Origin: Isoetes taiwanensis
Lineage: Eukaryota; Streptophyta; Lycopodiopsida; Isoetales; Isoetaceae
Direction: 5' to 3'
NCBI GenBank assembly: GCA_021234155.1
Contig: JAJEKV010000002.1
Location: 6,705,266 to 6,769,265 of the forward strand
DNA length: 64,000 bases
The notes below the pieces were generated by a model. The model ran no database searches. It had not been told where the DNA came from and was given only the letters and a program-made list of their open reading frames with translations. The translations under genes and the position numbers were made by a program. This document shows positions 46,036 to 58,600 of this stretch, piece after piece. Position 1 is the stretch's first letter. Each line of letters begins with the position of its first letter.

Positions 46036-48415
46036 AGGTAAGAGAAATGTTTCACAGAGCCCTTCTTCTAACGGTTACCAAAAGCATCTAGAAGATTTAT
46101 GCATAGCAAAGCGGGACCATTTGATTTTTCTATTCTATCTCTGTGCTAAACAAACAATCCAAGTGCATAAGGCGTTTAGCTACAAATCTTTTGCTACAAA
46201 GCGACCAGTGTACAACTACAAATCTTTACAAATGATGTGGCTACCTGACTGATCGAAGCAATTCTTTGCATAACAACAACACCATTACTAGCATTCAACA
46301 TCTTCTTCCATCGTAACTAAGTATCGGCTCACGGACGCAGCTTTATAGTGCGGTACGTAATGAGTGCAAGCCGTGCTGACTTTCAATGCATACGTTATAG
46401 GATGAGCATCACCTTTAAAATTACCGGCCTCCACCAAGTTAAAGGCATCACCTTCACGAGAAATTGGCCCGGCATCCTTTTAAAGAATGGAACATTTTAT
46501 TTGAGAACAATTGATTTATGCGTTAGTTAACAATTCTAGGTTCATGAAAAAAAGCATAATGTAAAAAGCATAATGTATTTGTCTATGGTTGCCATATTAC
46601 GATCAGCGAAGCTTACGGTGCACTTAAGCTTTGAATATCAAATTTGTTGGAGTTGATGAACTTTTTAAGCACTTTATATTGTTGTTTCCAAATGCATTAG
46701 GTTACCATTATGCTAATATAGCCTTAAAAGCCTTGGCTTGAACCTACTTTTAAAAAGGATCCTTTTGGCCATGGGCTATAAGTGCACTCCATGAAGGGAA
46801 TTCTGGTAACCTTCATTGCTGCTGATCTCTTCTAACTTTTAAACAATGATCTCTTTCTCTTTTCTTTCTCTTGAGGGCTTCTACTTTTGCCGGTTAGTGC
46901 ACCTAGCATGTAAAGTAATAAAGAGGTTTACCATTGGAAACAGCGTTTTGCTACGGTGCGTAATGTTAAAAGCTTAAAAATATTGAAGGTATTGTTGTTT
47001 TTAGGGATGGATTCTCTTAATATGCCATTCTCTTGCACTACTATAAACACTATATGGTATCACAAGAGATGTTTTTTGATTAATTGTTCAAAAGTTGACC
47101 TTGGAGATGTACTCTCATTGCACTAGCATTATGGCAGGTCTTCCCTTTTAAACAACGGTAACATGGTGTGATTGAATACATTGCATTTGGCGAGCTGTAG
47201 GTAATGATTTTCTTATGTTTCAATATGTCACCTATTAAGAAGCCTTGGCTTCTATAATTCTCACAATACTTGTGTATGTAGCAGGACATCCTTAGGGCCC
47301 TTGACTTTGCCCAACCCGTTCTTGGTGGTGCTAAATGAACTATTTACTATATTTAAATGGATGGATGGAAGCTTCCAATATGGGATAAGAATTTGAAAAC
47401 CTTCTTTGCATAACAACACTTAACATACCATCGTCATTTCTGCTATTGTTATGAACATTATTAAAGCGAGAACTCTTTACACCTATAATAGTATTATTTT
47501 GGAGGCCAATAGCTCTGCACTCAAATGTTCTTATAACCATCACATCTAAGTGGTAATCGCATTTGTAGCATTTGTAGCTTCATATTTGATGTCATATAAT
47601 TTTTAGCATATCTAGGAACTCATTTTATTTCATTATTATTAAGATCAATATTGATGTGATTACCACAAATATATAGCAGTGCAGCATTGGCACTTCTTGG
47701 TAATAGTTTGGAGATCATTTTGTTTCTCTTGCCACTTTTCTAAATAAAGTCGTTTGTTCTGCGAGGCGGTGAGAACAAAGGCATGTTGTCTTATAGTTAT
47801 CTAGATAGCCAATTTTTGTGTAGCTTTCTTCCCCATTTTGTAGCTATATAAATATATTAAGTTTGTTCATTTTAAGTTTGTTCATCTTTTTTGGATGTGG
47901 AAATTCTTGAGGAAGTGAGATCGAGGCAAGTTTCATACCTTTTATTGTGTTTTCCTATTTCATTACGGAAAGCACTATATGTTGCATTGTTAGTCGATTT
48001 GCAGTCCCAATCCGAAGTAAGCCAAATTTATAGCTATATTTTGTGGCTTGAAGTTAAGTAATAGAGATAAAGCTGTCCATATCTGGCGAGAGTTTGCATG
48101 TTATTTAATGACAAGTAAGAAGGGTTCAAGCCTTCACACTACAAGGCATATGTAAATGCACCCTTTTCACCTAACAAAAACAATTAGTTTTGAAAGCTTT
48201 CATCTGCTAATGGCGGTGCAAACAACTTTGCTACATCGTGAAATCACGAGAAGCTTCTTTGTAGAGAGATAAATAATGCAAAGATCAAAAGCAGTGTAAG
48301 TTTGTTGGAGGAGTTTCCATGTTTTAAGGCCATGATGCTTTGGCTATTCATTTTAGAAGATTGGGGCTAGCGATCATTGGGACATTAGCAAACAGCGCCG
48401 AAACACGTTACTAGT
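46036..48415. other. Spacer, no gene recognised
   Basis: AT-rich. A small duplication aaaagcataatgta (about 46551 and 46565) is present. No coding or RNA signal. Confidence 0.4.
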
Positions 48416-48417
48416 CT

Positions 48418-48695
48418 ATATTATAATGTTATAAGGTGTGTCTTGAATCACGCCCTAGAATTTGATGGTTAAGGATTGGAGCAAGCGGTCGACGGTCCAA
48501 AATAAACAAAACATAAAGGTTCTTAGGTCTTTTTTGGGCGGCCATCGAAAACGGTTATAATGTTATAAGGTGTGTCTTGAATCACGCCCTAAATTTGATG
48601 GCTAGGATTAGACGAGCAGATCTGGCGGTCCAAAAATAAACAAAACATAAGGTTCTTAGGTCTTTTTTGGGCGGCCATCGAAGAAAACGGCATTG
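48418..48695. repeat. Tandem pair, about 137 bp unit
   Basis: Two nearly identical units (ttataatgttataaggtgtg, cttgaatcacgccc, aggttcttaggtc, ttttttgggcggccatcgaa) lie head to tail, differing by a few substitutions and small indels. Confidence 0.95.
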
Positions 48696-50050
48696 GCCAT
48701 GCTATCGTGAGGCTGTCGAAGGTTTTATCTTGGAAAATTGGCTGTCTATTTTGTGGAAGGATTTTGGATGCTTCGTCACTGGAGCGCAACAGGCTTTATT
48801 GGCCGTGGGAGCTCTTCTTCAAATGGCTTCTGTTACATCAAGAAGATAGCACCATTTGAGTTAATAGAATGATCTTCAGTTAACCCTGGTGCTAGATTTG
48901 GACTTCTGAGACCTCCCAGAGCAGATGGTTTCAAAATTTCTTTGCCCTTCTGAGACTTCCAAAGACAGTTTCAAAATTCCTTTGCTCGCATTGAAGCTTG
49001 TACAAAGTTTATTATGTTGTGAATCAACATGGATGAAGCAGACTCTGAGGAAAGGACATGTGCTTGCATCTCGAAGGCTCGAAACAGACATAACATCTGG
49101 AGGTCTTGGTGATCTGGGCTTAGTGTTGATGAGACAGATATTTTTTGTACTTGCATTTTTGCTTAGGAATTATATGCATTCCGCCCATTCTACCTTCACA
49201 TTTGCTTTGGTGCTTGCTTAGAGAAGAGCCGGTTATTAAATTTGATGCAGAGGAATGCCTTTCCCATTTTACATCCATTTTTTTTTGTTGCCTTGATGTT
49301 TGCATTTCATGTTATTATCCATCATGTTAGGGTCCATAAGCAATCATTAGAAGAAACATCGTTATGTACAACTGAAAATATGGTCTCTTTTATGTGCTCT
49401 ACTTAAAATCTGGAAAGTACAACTCTATATATCTGCCATTTGCTTAGGAAGCTTGGTCTGGATAGATCAGTTGTGCATCATTGTTCTTCGTGATGAGTAT
49501 GTATGCACACATGATAATTAATGATTAAACACAAGCTTGGATAATCTGGAAGATACATTAAACTTAATTTTTGTTTCATGTATATCTAGGTCAAAGGAGT
49601 CCTGCTGTATGCTACTGAGCAACTGCAAGCACTACAAGAAGAAGACATGTCTAAGTTCCAAGCCTGTAAGCTCAAACACTATATATAATAGCATTTCAAA
49701 TATCATTTCATCTGCTTTGGCAGAGTGCATTCCACAAACATGCAAGATAACTACTCTTATCTCTCTGATCCCTTTTGATCCCACAGCATAATTGCTTGGG
49801 AGGATTTTGAAGTGTTAAAGGTTCCCATGGAAGTTTCCTATAGTGCCATCACAGGGTAAGCAAAGTAGTCACGATATAATGAAAAAGATATGGCTTTTGC
49901 TGCAGTCATGCTTCTATGCAGCTCAATTTGTTGAATTTGTTGAAATTTCTTTCTTGCATTGATAGATCAGCTAAAACATCAGGTAGTTTTATATAATATG
50001 AATGCCCACATAATACAGCATAAGTGAACATTCAAAGTGTTGTTTGGTTG
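48696..50050. other. Spacer, no gene recognised
   Basis: It contains a short local repeat of cttctgagac..ttccaaagacagtttcaaaatt (about 48903-48985). Frames up to 98 codons show no domain. Confidence 0.4.
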
Positions 50051-50610
50051 TGGGAAAATTTCGTTGCCCCTCAGTTAGTTATTTTGGCGATGTTGCAGGC
50101 CTTTAGAAATACGAATGTCGGGTTTATTATGGAAGATTCTGTTGCCATTCAACTATTCTGCCCATGTTGCAGACTTTTGGAAATAACAATGTCCCATATT
50201 TGAACTAACATGTCCAATGAATCTATTTCTGGATACAGAAGGAAATAACAATTGTTCAATGCTTTAATGCTGACCTCTCTATTGGTTAAACAAAATATTA
50301 ATGTTGATGTATGCACTTAATTTTAGCTGCAAATCATTATCTGCTTCGGTAATCAAAAGCTGGACAACGGGAAATAATTGCAGCTCAAATTTTGTATTGC
50401 TTACAGTTTCATCAACTTACACTTTCATTATCTTACGTTCCATTATCTTATGTTCCATACAACTGTTAAATATTGATTGGACCCAAACACCTATCAAATT
50501 CAAAGCATTAGAATGCAATATTTAAGACATTAGCACAATGTTGGCAACATGCCCTTAGACAAAGGTCCATGCCGTATTTAGTACAATTGCTATAATGTTG
50601 GCAACATGAC
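50051..50610. repeat. Two small local duplications
   Basis: First, gatgttgcaggcctttagaaatacgaatgtc and catgttgcagacttttggaaataacaatgtc (about 50090 and 50163, 73 bp apart). Second, acaatgttggcaacatg and ataatgttggcaacatg (about 50535 and 50594); each contains the palindrome atgttggcaacat. Confidence 0.7.
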
Positions 50611-51055
50611 ATTGATCCCTTCTAGATATGAAAGATTTTAGTCGTATTAGAGTGCCCTCAAACACTAGATAGGTAGAAACACTAAAAGTTCACCATGGGC
50701 AAGTAGATCGTACATCACAAAATGAAAATGGAAGGCATGCCAAAGAATAATTAATAAGCTATGCGAAGTTATGAGACAACCTTTACTTTTTCAAATATGG
50801 GAGGTATTCCCTCCTCAAAAAATAAAAAGAAAGAGAAGGGGAAAGAAAACCTGAATGTTTTGGGCCGTAGGATAAATTTTTACTAAGGTCCAGATTCCAC
50901 TGAGCCAGAAGTTCTTATACGTGGACGAATTGCAGAAGCACACAATAATAAAGTTTTTGGATTTTGGCATTCCATTACAACACGATAGTTTCTGATGTGG
51001 CGGCCACAATCAAAGTTTTTATTGCAGGGCAAAATCCCCTAAGAGTTTGCTAGTT
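50611..51055. other. Spacer, no gene recognised
   Basis: AT-rich, no coding or repeat seen. Confidence 0.4.
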
Positions 51056-51056
51056 C

Positions 51057-51215
51057 TTCGTTAAAAATCGGCCATCTAGAACTAACTGCATATTCCTAAA
51101 GAAGTGACAGAACATGAGAAGAATAGCGGCACTTTGTTAAAAATCTGCCATCTAGATCTAACTACATATTCTTGAAGAAGTAACAGAACATGGGTGGAAT
51201 AGTGGCGCTGGAAGT
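51057..51215. repeat. Tandem pair, about 76 bp unit
   Basis: ttaaaaatcggccatctaga then actaactgcatattcc recurs as ttaaaaatctgccatctaga then tctaactacatattcttg, each followed by gaagtgacagaacatg or gaagtaacagaacatg. Confidence 0.9.
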
Positions 51216-51424
51216 TAGGATGGAAAATTGTGATTCTATTGCTAATGAACTTTCGTTCAATAAACTCTGTGCCTAAGTCATGGTCTGATCCATACAACCA
51301 TATATGCGGCAATACACACTTAAAAAGGATAAATAAAAGAACATTGAACCATTGAGATCTTAGAAAGAATAAAGGAGATAGATAAAATAACATTCAACAT
51401 TGAGATCCCAAAAAGGATTAAACT

Positions 51425-51490
51425 TGCCACAGTGCACGTGGCACGTGCACTATGTTCAATTCCTCCACAGTGCACATGGAGGAATCGAAC
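51425..51490. repeat. Direct repeat around ccacagtgcac..gtgcac
   Basis: The words gccacagtgcacgtggc and tccacagtgcacatgga occur 45 bp apart. The first contains the palindrome gccacgtgcactgtggc-like fold (gtgcac/gcacgt). Confidence 0.55.
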
Positions 51491-51727
51491 CTCCATACAC
51501 CCCACACACTCCACAAAATAAAAATCGAAAAAGATGTAGACATACAATACAATACACTTATGATAGATAAAAACATATAGAGATACAATGCAAAATTCGA
51601 TAAAAAGGCCATTAAGGTCTTGAAATCTTCAAGAGCATAAGCATAATTTTGTGAAGAAAGGCTAAAGGACATCACACGTTCTTTTTAACTTATGGCCAGC
51701 AGCGCTGGGCACCATTACTAGTTTAAA

Positions 51728-52085
51728 GATAAAATGGTTGCCACTTGAGACAACTACCAAATAGGTCACAAGTACTAGGAATTGCTAAACATGTATATGG
51801 ATAAAAAAAATAGATAGATAGATTTGTGCAATGTTGAGATAACACTATGCAAATTTACAGGCTTTGCATGGTTGAGATGGTTGAGGTAAAATGGTTGCCA
51901 CTTGAGACAACTACCAAATAGGTCTAAAGTACTAGGAATTGCTAAGCATGTATATGGATAAAAATAGTGCGTGGAGTATTGCAATGTTGGTCTTACTGAA
52001 TAAAAATCAAAGATATTGTATATTTTGGTGCTTATTTAAAGATAAAATATGGTTTGCCACTTGAGACAACTACGAAATATATAGC
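51728..52085. repeat. Dispersed repeat D array, three copies
   Basis: aaagataaaatggttgccac then ttgagacaactaccaaatag, then tactaggaattgctaa and catgtatatggataaaa, occurs at about 51728, 51885 and 52035 (the last partial). An outlying copy of the right part is at 42.34-42.43 kb. Confidence 0.9.
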
Positions 52086-53625
52086 GTTATACTTGAGGGT
52101 TTTGTGATTTTATCGCTTTTTTGGCATGGTTTTCATATGATTTTCACGAAGCGTATTCCGTGGGCGTACTAAGCGGTATTTCTAGAGTGCACCCATTTTG
52201 TTAGCCATTGATTTTTTAAAGAAGAGGGAAAATCGTTATTGGTTGTGGGGCTCTCATTGTTTGCATGTTTTTTTTTAATTTAGGTTTCAAATCTTAGGTT
52301 ATTAGGGTTTAGGTGATTTGGCATGTGAAGAAAACAATTAAAGTGTGGGCGCAGCTAGATATTTGCACTAGTCTTATTTAGAGTTTAAATTTGGATCGAT
52401 CCAATACTTCTGCGAATTGATTTGAGGCTTTAGGCACAATAAGTAGTTATCATTTCCTTCTTTGCACAATATCCACGAAATATTTTGCTCTTTTTTTCAT
52501 CTGGATCGGTCCTTGATTATCTCGAAAGGCATTTTTGAGACACGCTTTGTTTCTTCTAGAAGTGGGGTGTTGTATAACCTTATCGATTCAACATTGATGT
52601 ACCAAGAATTGAAATGATGGTTTTGAGGTGTGAGTTCTAGGGTAGAGTGTGTAAAATTTGGATAAAGATCATTTGGTCTGAGTTTTATTGCCAAAAAGAT
52701 TGTTAATTTGGCATAGATGGCACTTTCCCTCTTTTGGCGAAATTATGATTTTTCGGGTTATATGGATGTCAAGCCTGTTTAAACCAAGTTTGAGGAGTCA
52801 GTATGGGTGACAATATAATCGAGCCCGTTCTTGTTTTGAAAGGCGGAGCGAGATCCTGAAACTTGGGAATGGCTCACGAAAAAGATCACGGAATTCACTC
52901 CCTTCAGGCCGAAATGGCGAGGTCCGATTCGTAGAAGAGAATACACAAATGTTGAAGCCAAGGAAATGATCTTTGCCCGAGGCGGGATAAGCGTGGTCGC
53001 CCACCTTGCCAAGCTAACCAAATGAAATCTTTGTATTTTCTCGCACCATAAGTTCCAACTATCCACGAGATGTGACAATATCTCACTTCTTCCTATCCTA
53101 TTAGATTGCAAGTCTTTAGTGGCTCTCTATGGCAGCAGAACTATATAAAACCCTCTTTGAGGTACCCTCTTTCATCCTTGATTATCCATTGTTCACGTGT
53201 TCCCTCTATACTGAATCATGTCCACTTTTCATATTCATTCAAAAGCGTTACGTCCCCTTGTGTATTTCCCACAATCTTCTTGATTGGCTGACAAGCTTTC
53301 CATTTTCCCCTTTCTTGACCAAATGTCCTTGGTGGCATAGACCCTTCTCCTTCCATCTAGAGTATGTCCTTAGATGAACTAAAGCAAGTGGAATTCCCTC
53401 CTGCGTTCTTTGAGGATGGCGACACTAAAAAATCAAATGGACACCTCCCAAGGGATCTCATCTAGCGTGAAAAGTTGGGCCACTTGAAGTCATCTTTGAT
53501 AAAATGTATCTCATCATGGGAGAAGATGTTTGTCCCCAACTAAAACTATACAAGAGGCGTTGGAAATGATCATGAAGCTGCTAGCTTGCCTACTGATGGC
53601 ATTTCATTAAGTTATGGAAGCCAAT
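52086..53625. other. Spacer, no gene recognised
   Basis: The 110-codon minus-strand frame 52779-53111 and the 82-codon plus-strand frame 53129-53377 have ordinary composition, but no domain is recognised. Confidence 0.4.
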
Positions 53626-53631
53626 TTGACT

Positions 53632-53990
53632 GAAGAGGATGCGTTGTAGTCATTGATTTCTTTTCTAGCCGCTATCGCGGCTCGTTTTTAAAAACTATCA
53701 CGGTTAGTTTTTGATCTTGTTATGCGTTACCTTTCATGGAGTGCTCAATCAATATTGTGTTTTAAGAATATTCTGAGAAATGCGATATTTCAGATTTGCC
53801 TTCGATATGTCATCGTTATAATTGCACTTGGATGGTTATAATTGCACTTGGATGGTTGGAGATGCGTTGTAGTCATTGTTTCTTTTTTCATACATATGTG
53901 ACTCTCTCGTTTTAAGAAACTATCACCTCACATTTGGTTAGTTTTTATCTTGTTAATGCAGTACCTTTCATGGACTGCATGCAAGAATCT
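53632..53990. repeat. Tandem pair, about 235 bp unit
   Basis: gatgcgttgtagtcattg, tttctttt, aaactatcac, ggttagtttttatcttgtta and tacctttcatgga occur in the same order at about 53638 and 53872. A 21-bp direct repeat (ttataattgcacttggatgg) is duplicated at 53817 and 53837. Confidence 0.88.
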
Positions 53991-54420
53991 CAAATTAGGC
54001 AATGGCGGCTCAGCGATGAAGAAGATGTGGAAGCCCCCTTCTTATAGGGATAATGCGTATTTCTCGGCAGTTGCGATTGTATATTACCGGTAGTGTGTGT
54101 TCTACCACTTCACTTGTAAATCCGCGGCAAAGAGAATCAAGACACAACTCTCTCTGAGTGGACACTTGAGTTTAGCATGACAATTGCTTATGGGATGAAC
54201 TGGTGTATAGTTTCACCATTAAATATTGCATACTTGGCCAGAATAAGGCTCCAAATTCTTTGAATTGGGGGTGAGATTACAAAAATGTACTCTGGATTGT
54301 TTCAATGGGAATAATTTGTTTGTCTTGTTATTGTGCTTTTTAGTAATTAATATTTAGGCCCATAACTTTTATTTATCTATGTTTCGTTAGTTAGGGCCCG
54401 AAGGGCCAAATTTAATATAA
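53991..54420. other. Spacer, no gene recognised
   Basis: No coding or repeat seen. Confidence 0.35.
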
Positions 54421-54447
54421 CAGTAACACACAACTACCATTAACATT

Positions 54448-54828
54448 ATTTACACAAATCATTACATTTAACACATTTAAATTAACATCCCCTTAAACCC
54501 CTTTGGTTTGGGTGCATATTCACGAGGGGGTTGCGTGGGGCAGCGAGCTCCAAAATAACAATACATGTACAAAATTAACACCGTAAGTACATTCTCTCTC
54601 AAACCTTATAGTATTTTGCAAACCTTAATACTCTGATATACAAAATTTGTACATGCATACCCCTAGCGAGAGGGTCGCTATGCACGGTCCAGATTTTTTG
54701 GAATAGCGAGGCAAATATGCCCATCAGGCGACTCGTTGCACAGGTAACCCCCGTGTGAATATGCACCCAAACCAAAGGGGTTTAAGGGGAATTTTATTCG
54801 TGTGTTAAATGCAATGATTTGTGTAAAT
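54448..54828. mobile_element. 381 bp MITE with about 74 bp terminal inverted repeats
   Basis: The left arm (54448-54523) runs atttacacaaatcatt, acatttaacaca, ccccttaaacccctttgg, tttgggtgcatattcac. The right arm (54755-54828) is its reverse complement with few mismatches, and weaker pairing continues inward (cacgagggggtt against aacccccgtg). The centre has no coding. The inner motif ccctttggtttgggtgcat resembles Tourist/hAT MITE ends, but the superfamily is not certain. The target duplication is unclear. Confidence 0.85.
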
Positions 54829-54985
54829 ATCGATATCTTCAGTGTCTCTCACTGTCCTTAATCTACACCCGTGCGTAAAGTTCCTCATTTATTGGGGTAT
54901 GCAAGTACAAGATTTGCTATCTTTGTATAATGAATTAGCAAAATACTACAAGATTTCAACTAGGAATACTATATGGTGTTGATTT
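54560..54985. repeat. Second inverted pair overlapping the MITE
   Basis: cttatagtattttgcaaac..tacaaaatttgtacatgcataccc (about 54607-54663) is the inverted counterpart of ggggtatgcaagtacaagat..agcaaaatactacaag (about 54895-54955). One arm lies inside the MITE centre and the other outside its right end, so the pairs are interlaced. Confidence 0.65.
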
Positions 54986-55036
54986 AGATATGCAAAACTC
55001 TACAATTATGAGAATCTCATTTTAAATGCACCAGGT

Positions 55037-55095
55037 ATTGAATATGCACCCAAACCAAAGGGGTTTAAGGGGATTTTAATTTAAATGTGTTGGAT
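55037..55095. repeat. Solo MITE arm
   Basis: tgaatatgcacccaaacc, aaaggggtttaagggga and ttttaatttaaatgtgtt match the reverse complement of the left arm of the MITE better than its right arm. It is a third arm without a partner, 210 bp beyond the right arm. Confidence 0.85.
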
Positions 55096-55286
55096 CCAAT
55101 GGTTATATTTATTAATGTCTAATGGTGCATGTGTTGGTTATTATACTAAAAATTTTACAAAACACTGAGGGTCTAATCTAGCAAATACTATACTCGAACT
55201 AAACCTAGTTAGAAATTGAGATTATACGTCTGGTTTAAACCAGGCCATATATCATCACGGCACACACATATGTGGTGAAATTATTA

Positions 55287-55490
55287 CCTAGCATTCTCTA
55301 GTACAAGCCAAATTAAAAGGTTCTCTCATAGTAGAGAATTTTGAGATTCCAAACCCCAAGACTATGCAGCCCCCGAAACTTGATGGCCCAAATACATGAT
55401 CTGACATTACACCTAGCATTCTCGTCAAGGCCAAATTCTTGGTTCACATAGTAGAGGGCTGAGATTCCAAACTCCATGACAATGTAGCCC
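55287..55490. repeat. Internal tandem repeat, about 122 bp unit, in copy 1
   Basis: cctagcattctc(t)..aaggccaaatt, cacatagtagag, gagattccaaac and ccaagactatgtagccc recur at about 55287 and 55409, with a further related block at 55860-55945 and equivalents in copy 2 (60090-60290, 60330-60420). Confidence 0.82.
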
Positions 55491-55504
55491 AAAGCAATGG
55501 CCCG

Positions 55505-55838
55505 GGTAAAAGCATGCTCTGATTGTACCACTTTTGGAACCCTCAAAAGTACCTACTTTGGAACACTTTTAAAAGCTGAGCCACTACGTTTTCTTTCAAG
55601 TAAAATCAATCGAAATTTTTTTTTGAATTGAGGGGGCCAACAATGTCCATCTATAGTACTAGGGGATAACAATACTATTAAAAGACTAAAATAAATGAAT
55701 TAACTCTCAAACTTATTGTTTGTGCGGCATTTATGCAAGTTCAGGTACTAGTCTTGGGTGCACCTACAGTAGTTTGCACTCCCTAAAAGTGCGTTAGATG
55801 GTACACCCTAACATGCTTTCACCACAGCTTGCAGAGAT
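55505..55838. other. Segment present in copy 1 but absent from copy 2, with a PBS-like word
   Basis: This 330 bp segment is missing between the equivalent bases near 60290 and 60300. On the minus strand, 55531-55516 reads tggtacaatcagagc, close to the tRNA-Met primer binding site tggtatcagagc of plant LTR retrotransposons but with extra bases. It could be an insertion in copy 1 or a deletion in copy 2. Confidence 0.45.
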
Positions 55839-58089
55839 ATATGGCAAGGCATTACACCAAAAGAGTTCTACAACCCGGTAAATGTGATTAATGGTTCACA
55901 TAGTAGAATTTTGGTCCAAACCCAAGACTATGTAGCCCCACATCGACCATTGTAGATGCAGTGGCTTCCTGCGAGGGGCGATGGTCATACAGTTTTACGG
56001 GGCCCAAAACTAAACGGCAATGAAATGTAACTTGGGCAAGGTGATCAAGTTTTTGTGTAGTCAGGTCATTTACAAAAGGTATTCCCCGAAGTAGAGTCAA
56101 GGTAAACAAGCTAGTCAAATAAAAGGAACAAAAGTACAATGTACATTGGGTACCCTTACGACAAGGAGGTTAATCAAACCTCAAAGTAAATGTTCCCTTT
56201 GTATAGTTGTACTACCTTGTTTGTAAAATACCCGACAATAAAACATACCATGTACTTATAGATATGAGAGAGAACATAAAATTTGTACAAGCAACCTCAA
56301 AAAGATTGCAACCATGAGAAGATGAAAAATAAAATCTTAATTTACTTAAAAAGCCTAAGTACAATAGATCATATCCTTGAACATGTGGTGTACTCGATTA
56401 CGGCCAAATCTGTTTGAGCGAGGGTAAAAGGTAGCAAATGCTAGTATCTTAAAAAGAGACATTAAATTAGTTGTATATGCGAGAAATATGAAATAATTAG
56501 CCATTATTGAACTTACATTAGTATGACAGCCATGCCTATTTCAAATTGAACATTGTTTTTTCAAAAATTGTTTTTAGCCAAAAAGCTTTGGGACAATGTG
56601 ATTTTAGAGTATTCCAAAAAGCCAAACTACTATACTATGAAGAAGAAAGAGTTTAGATGCATGACGCATGTATAGAGTTTAGAGGTCGCGAGAAAGTCCG
56701 TCTGCTCCATTTTTGAAAAATTCCACCATTTTTGTAAGAGCCCAAAAAGCAACAAAAGGTAGGTTTGCGTGTACAGCAAACCAATCATACGTTAGCCCTA
56801 AAAGGGTAAGCATGAAAGCGGCTAGCAGTGGCGTAGACAAACCATGTTTTATCCGTTTCCTTAAAGTATGAGCAAAATAGCATTTAAATACTAGTGTCAG
56901 AGTCCTATCTCCCTTTGCCTTATACTTTGTAAAAAGGTAATAGGACTACGTCGGCAAAAAAAGTAGAAGTACCACCATATAAAATATACGTGTCCATCCC
57001 TCTGCCCGGTTTGAGAAAAATACGGATATGGTTCATCATATTTACACATATTGGCGGCTTATTTAACTTGATGGTAAATTTATGACATTTAGAAAACAAA
57101 TTTTGCCAATGTTAAGAACCACTATGAGCTTAACTTATCTTGGTAATTCGGTTCGAATGCGGCGTCATACATGATATACACAGTCATCTTAATCAATTTA
57201 ATTATCTTGTTATTGTGTTGTTCACATCTACAGTGTTAGAAAGGATAATGTGTGGGAATAACCAGAAAGCAATAAGCGAAACCTAGAAACGAGGCCGTTA
57301 TCTTGTTTTTGAGCTCTTAAATCATGACTTCATGCGGTTTCACCGGCTTATTTAACCTAAGGCCCCTTCCGTTTTAGGTCTTAATCAAGCAAATGAAGAA
57401 AAACCTGGGTTGATTGCCTCGGGAATAACCCAGCAGCTTCAGAGTTGCATCCATGTCTATCCACCCGGCGGGTTGTTTGAAGCAGTTCCGATATTCTCAA
57501 ATTAGTAGCCCTCGTATTTAGCATTTGGTATGAGGCACCTCTCTTAGTTATCTTTGGCTGACTTGTGCATTTGTTTTGGCGGGGAGAATGCGTCTGAGCC
57601 CGCGGCGGCGTACCTCTACCCCTTATGTTCTTAGGCTCGGGCGCCGGGCCTACGTTTTGGTCCCCATTGTGACTGTTAGCGGTAGCAAAATGATCACAAT
57701 AAGCGTCGCCAATAGCGATTTCTTTTGGCCGATTGGAGTTCGCGAGAGTATTGAGGCCAGGATCAAAGTTCCCCAAAGGTCTTTCCCCCTTAAGAATATA
57801 GCATTAAAGTCTTACCTATACTCCTTTATGTGAGGTGTACTGTTGTCAGGGATTTGTTGCCCTCCAAATCCATAAAATAATAATGATTATCACAACGTCA
57901 CTTAGCTCCCTGATGAAATAAATCATTATAATATTAATATTACCTTTAACAATGTTTAAGTGTTCCCAATTTTATTAAGGGATCGTGGTGTGCAAAGAGG
58001 GAATAATTGGGCTTATAGGTATAATTAGATTGGAGTTCTTTCCAATCTTAGGCATCAAGGAGCCTGTATCATTTCTGAGTTTAGATTAT

Positions 58090-58600
58090 TCTAGGATATG
58101 CCTATGCAAAAATTATTTTGATACCAGCTTAGAGGTTCAAAGTTGGGGCAGCCAAATAATTAGAAGTAAAAGGTGCGGATTATTGGAACACCAGGTAGTC
58201 AAAGTGGACTCAGTGGCCGGACTCGCTTTAGTTGTTATAGAGCTAACAATTTAAATAGCTCTAGGGTCAATGGTGTAGAATAATGATATACGACTTAAGG
58301 TTAATCGAGCAAAGTTCAAGAAACCACACAGTATGAGGGAGTGATAGAGGATAAGCCTATGCGAGAAAATAACGATGCCGGTAGAGGTTCAAAGTTGGGA
58401 CAACAAATAATTAGAGTAAAGGTGGATTATAGGATTTACTTGAACATTAAGGTAGTCAAAAGTGGACACCAGCAGACTCCTTTAGTTGTTATTGAGCTAA
58501 CAATTTAGATAGCCCTAGGGTCAATGGCGTAGAATAATGATAGCACAGCATAAGGTTAATCAGAGCAAAGTTTCAGGAAACCACATGTATGAGGGAGTGT
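58090..58600. repeat. Internal tandem pair, about 255 bp unit, in copy 1
   Basis: tatgcctatgc, tagaggttcaaagttggg, aaataattag, agttgttat(a/t)gagctaac, ctagggtcaatgg and tgagggagtg occur in this order twice. The same pair exists in copy 2 at about 62575-63085, so the internal duplication predates the large one. Confidence 0.88.

Noticed and set aside
49630-49640. CACTACAAGAA word resembling a CACTA terminus
   Set aside because: No clustered subterminal repeats on either side and no partner end seen; likely chance.
55313-55546. 77-codon minus-strand frame with two similar halves (and relatives in copy 2)
   Set aside because: The internal similarity simply reflects the 122 bp tandem DNA repeat; no coding constraint is evident.
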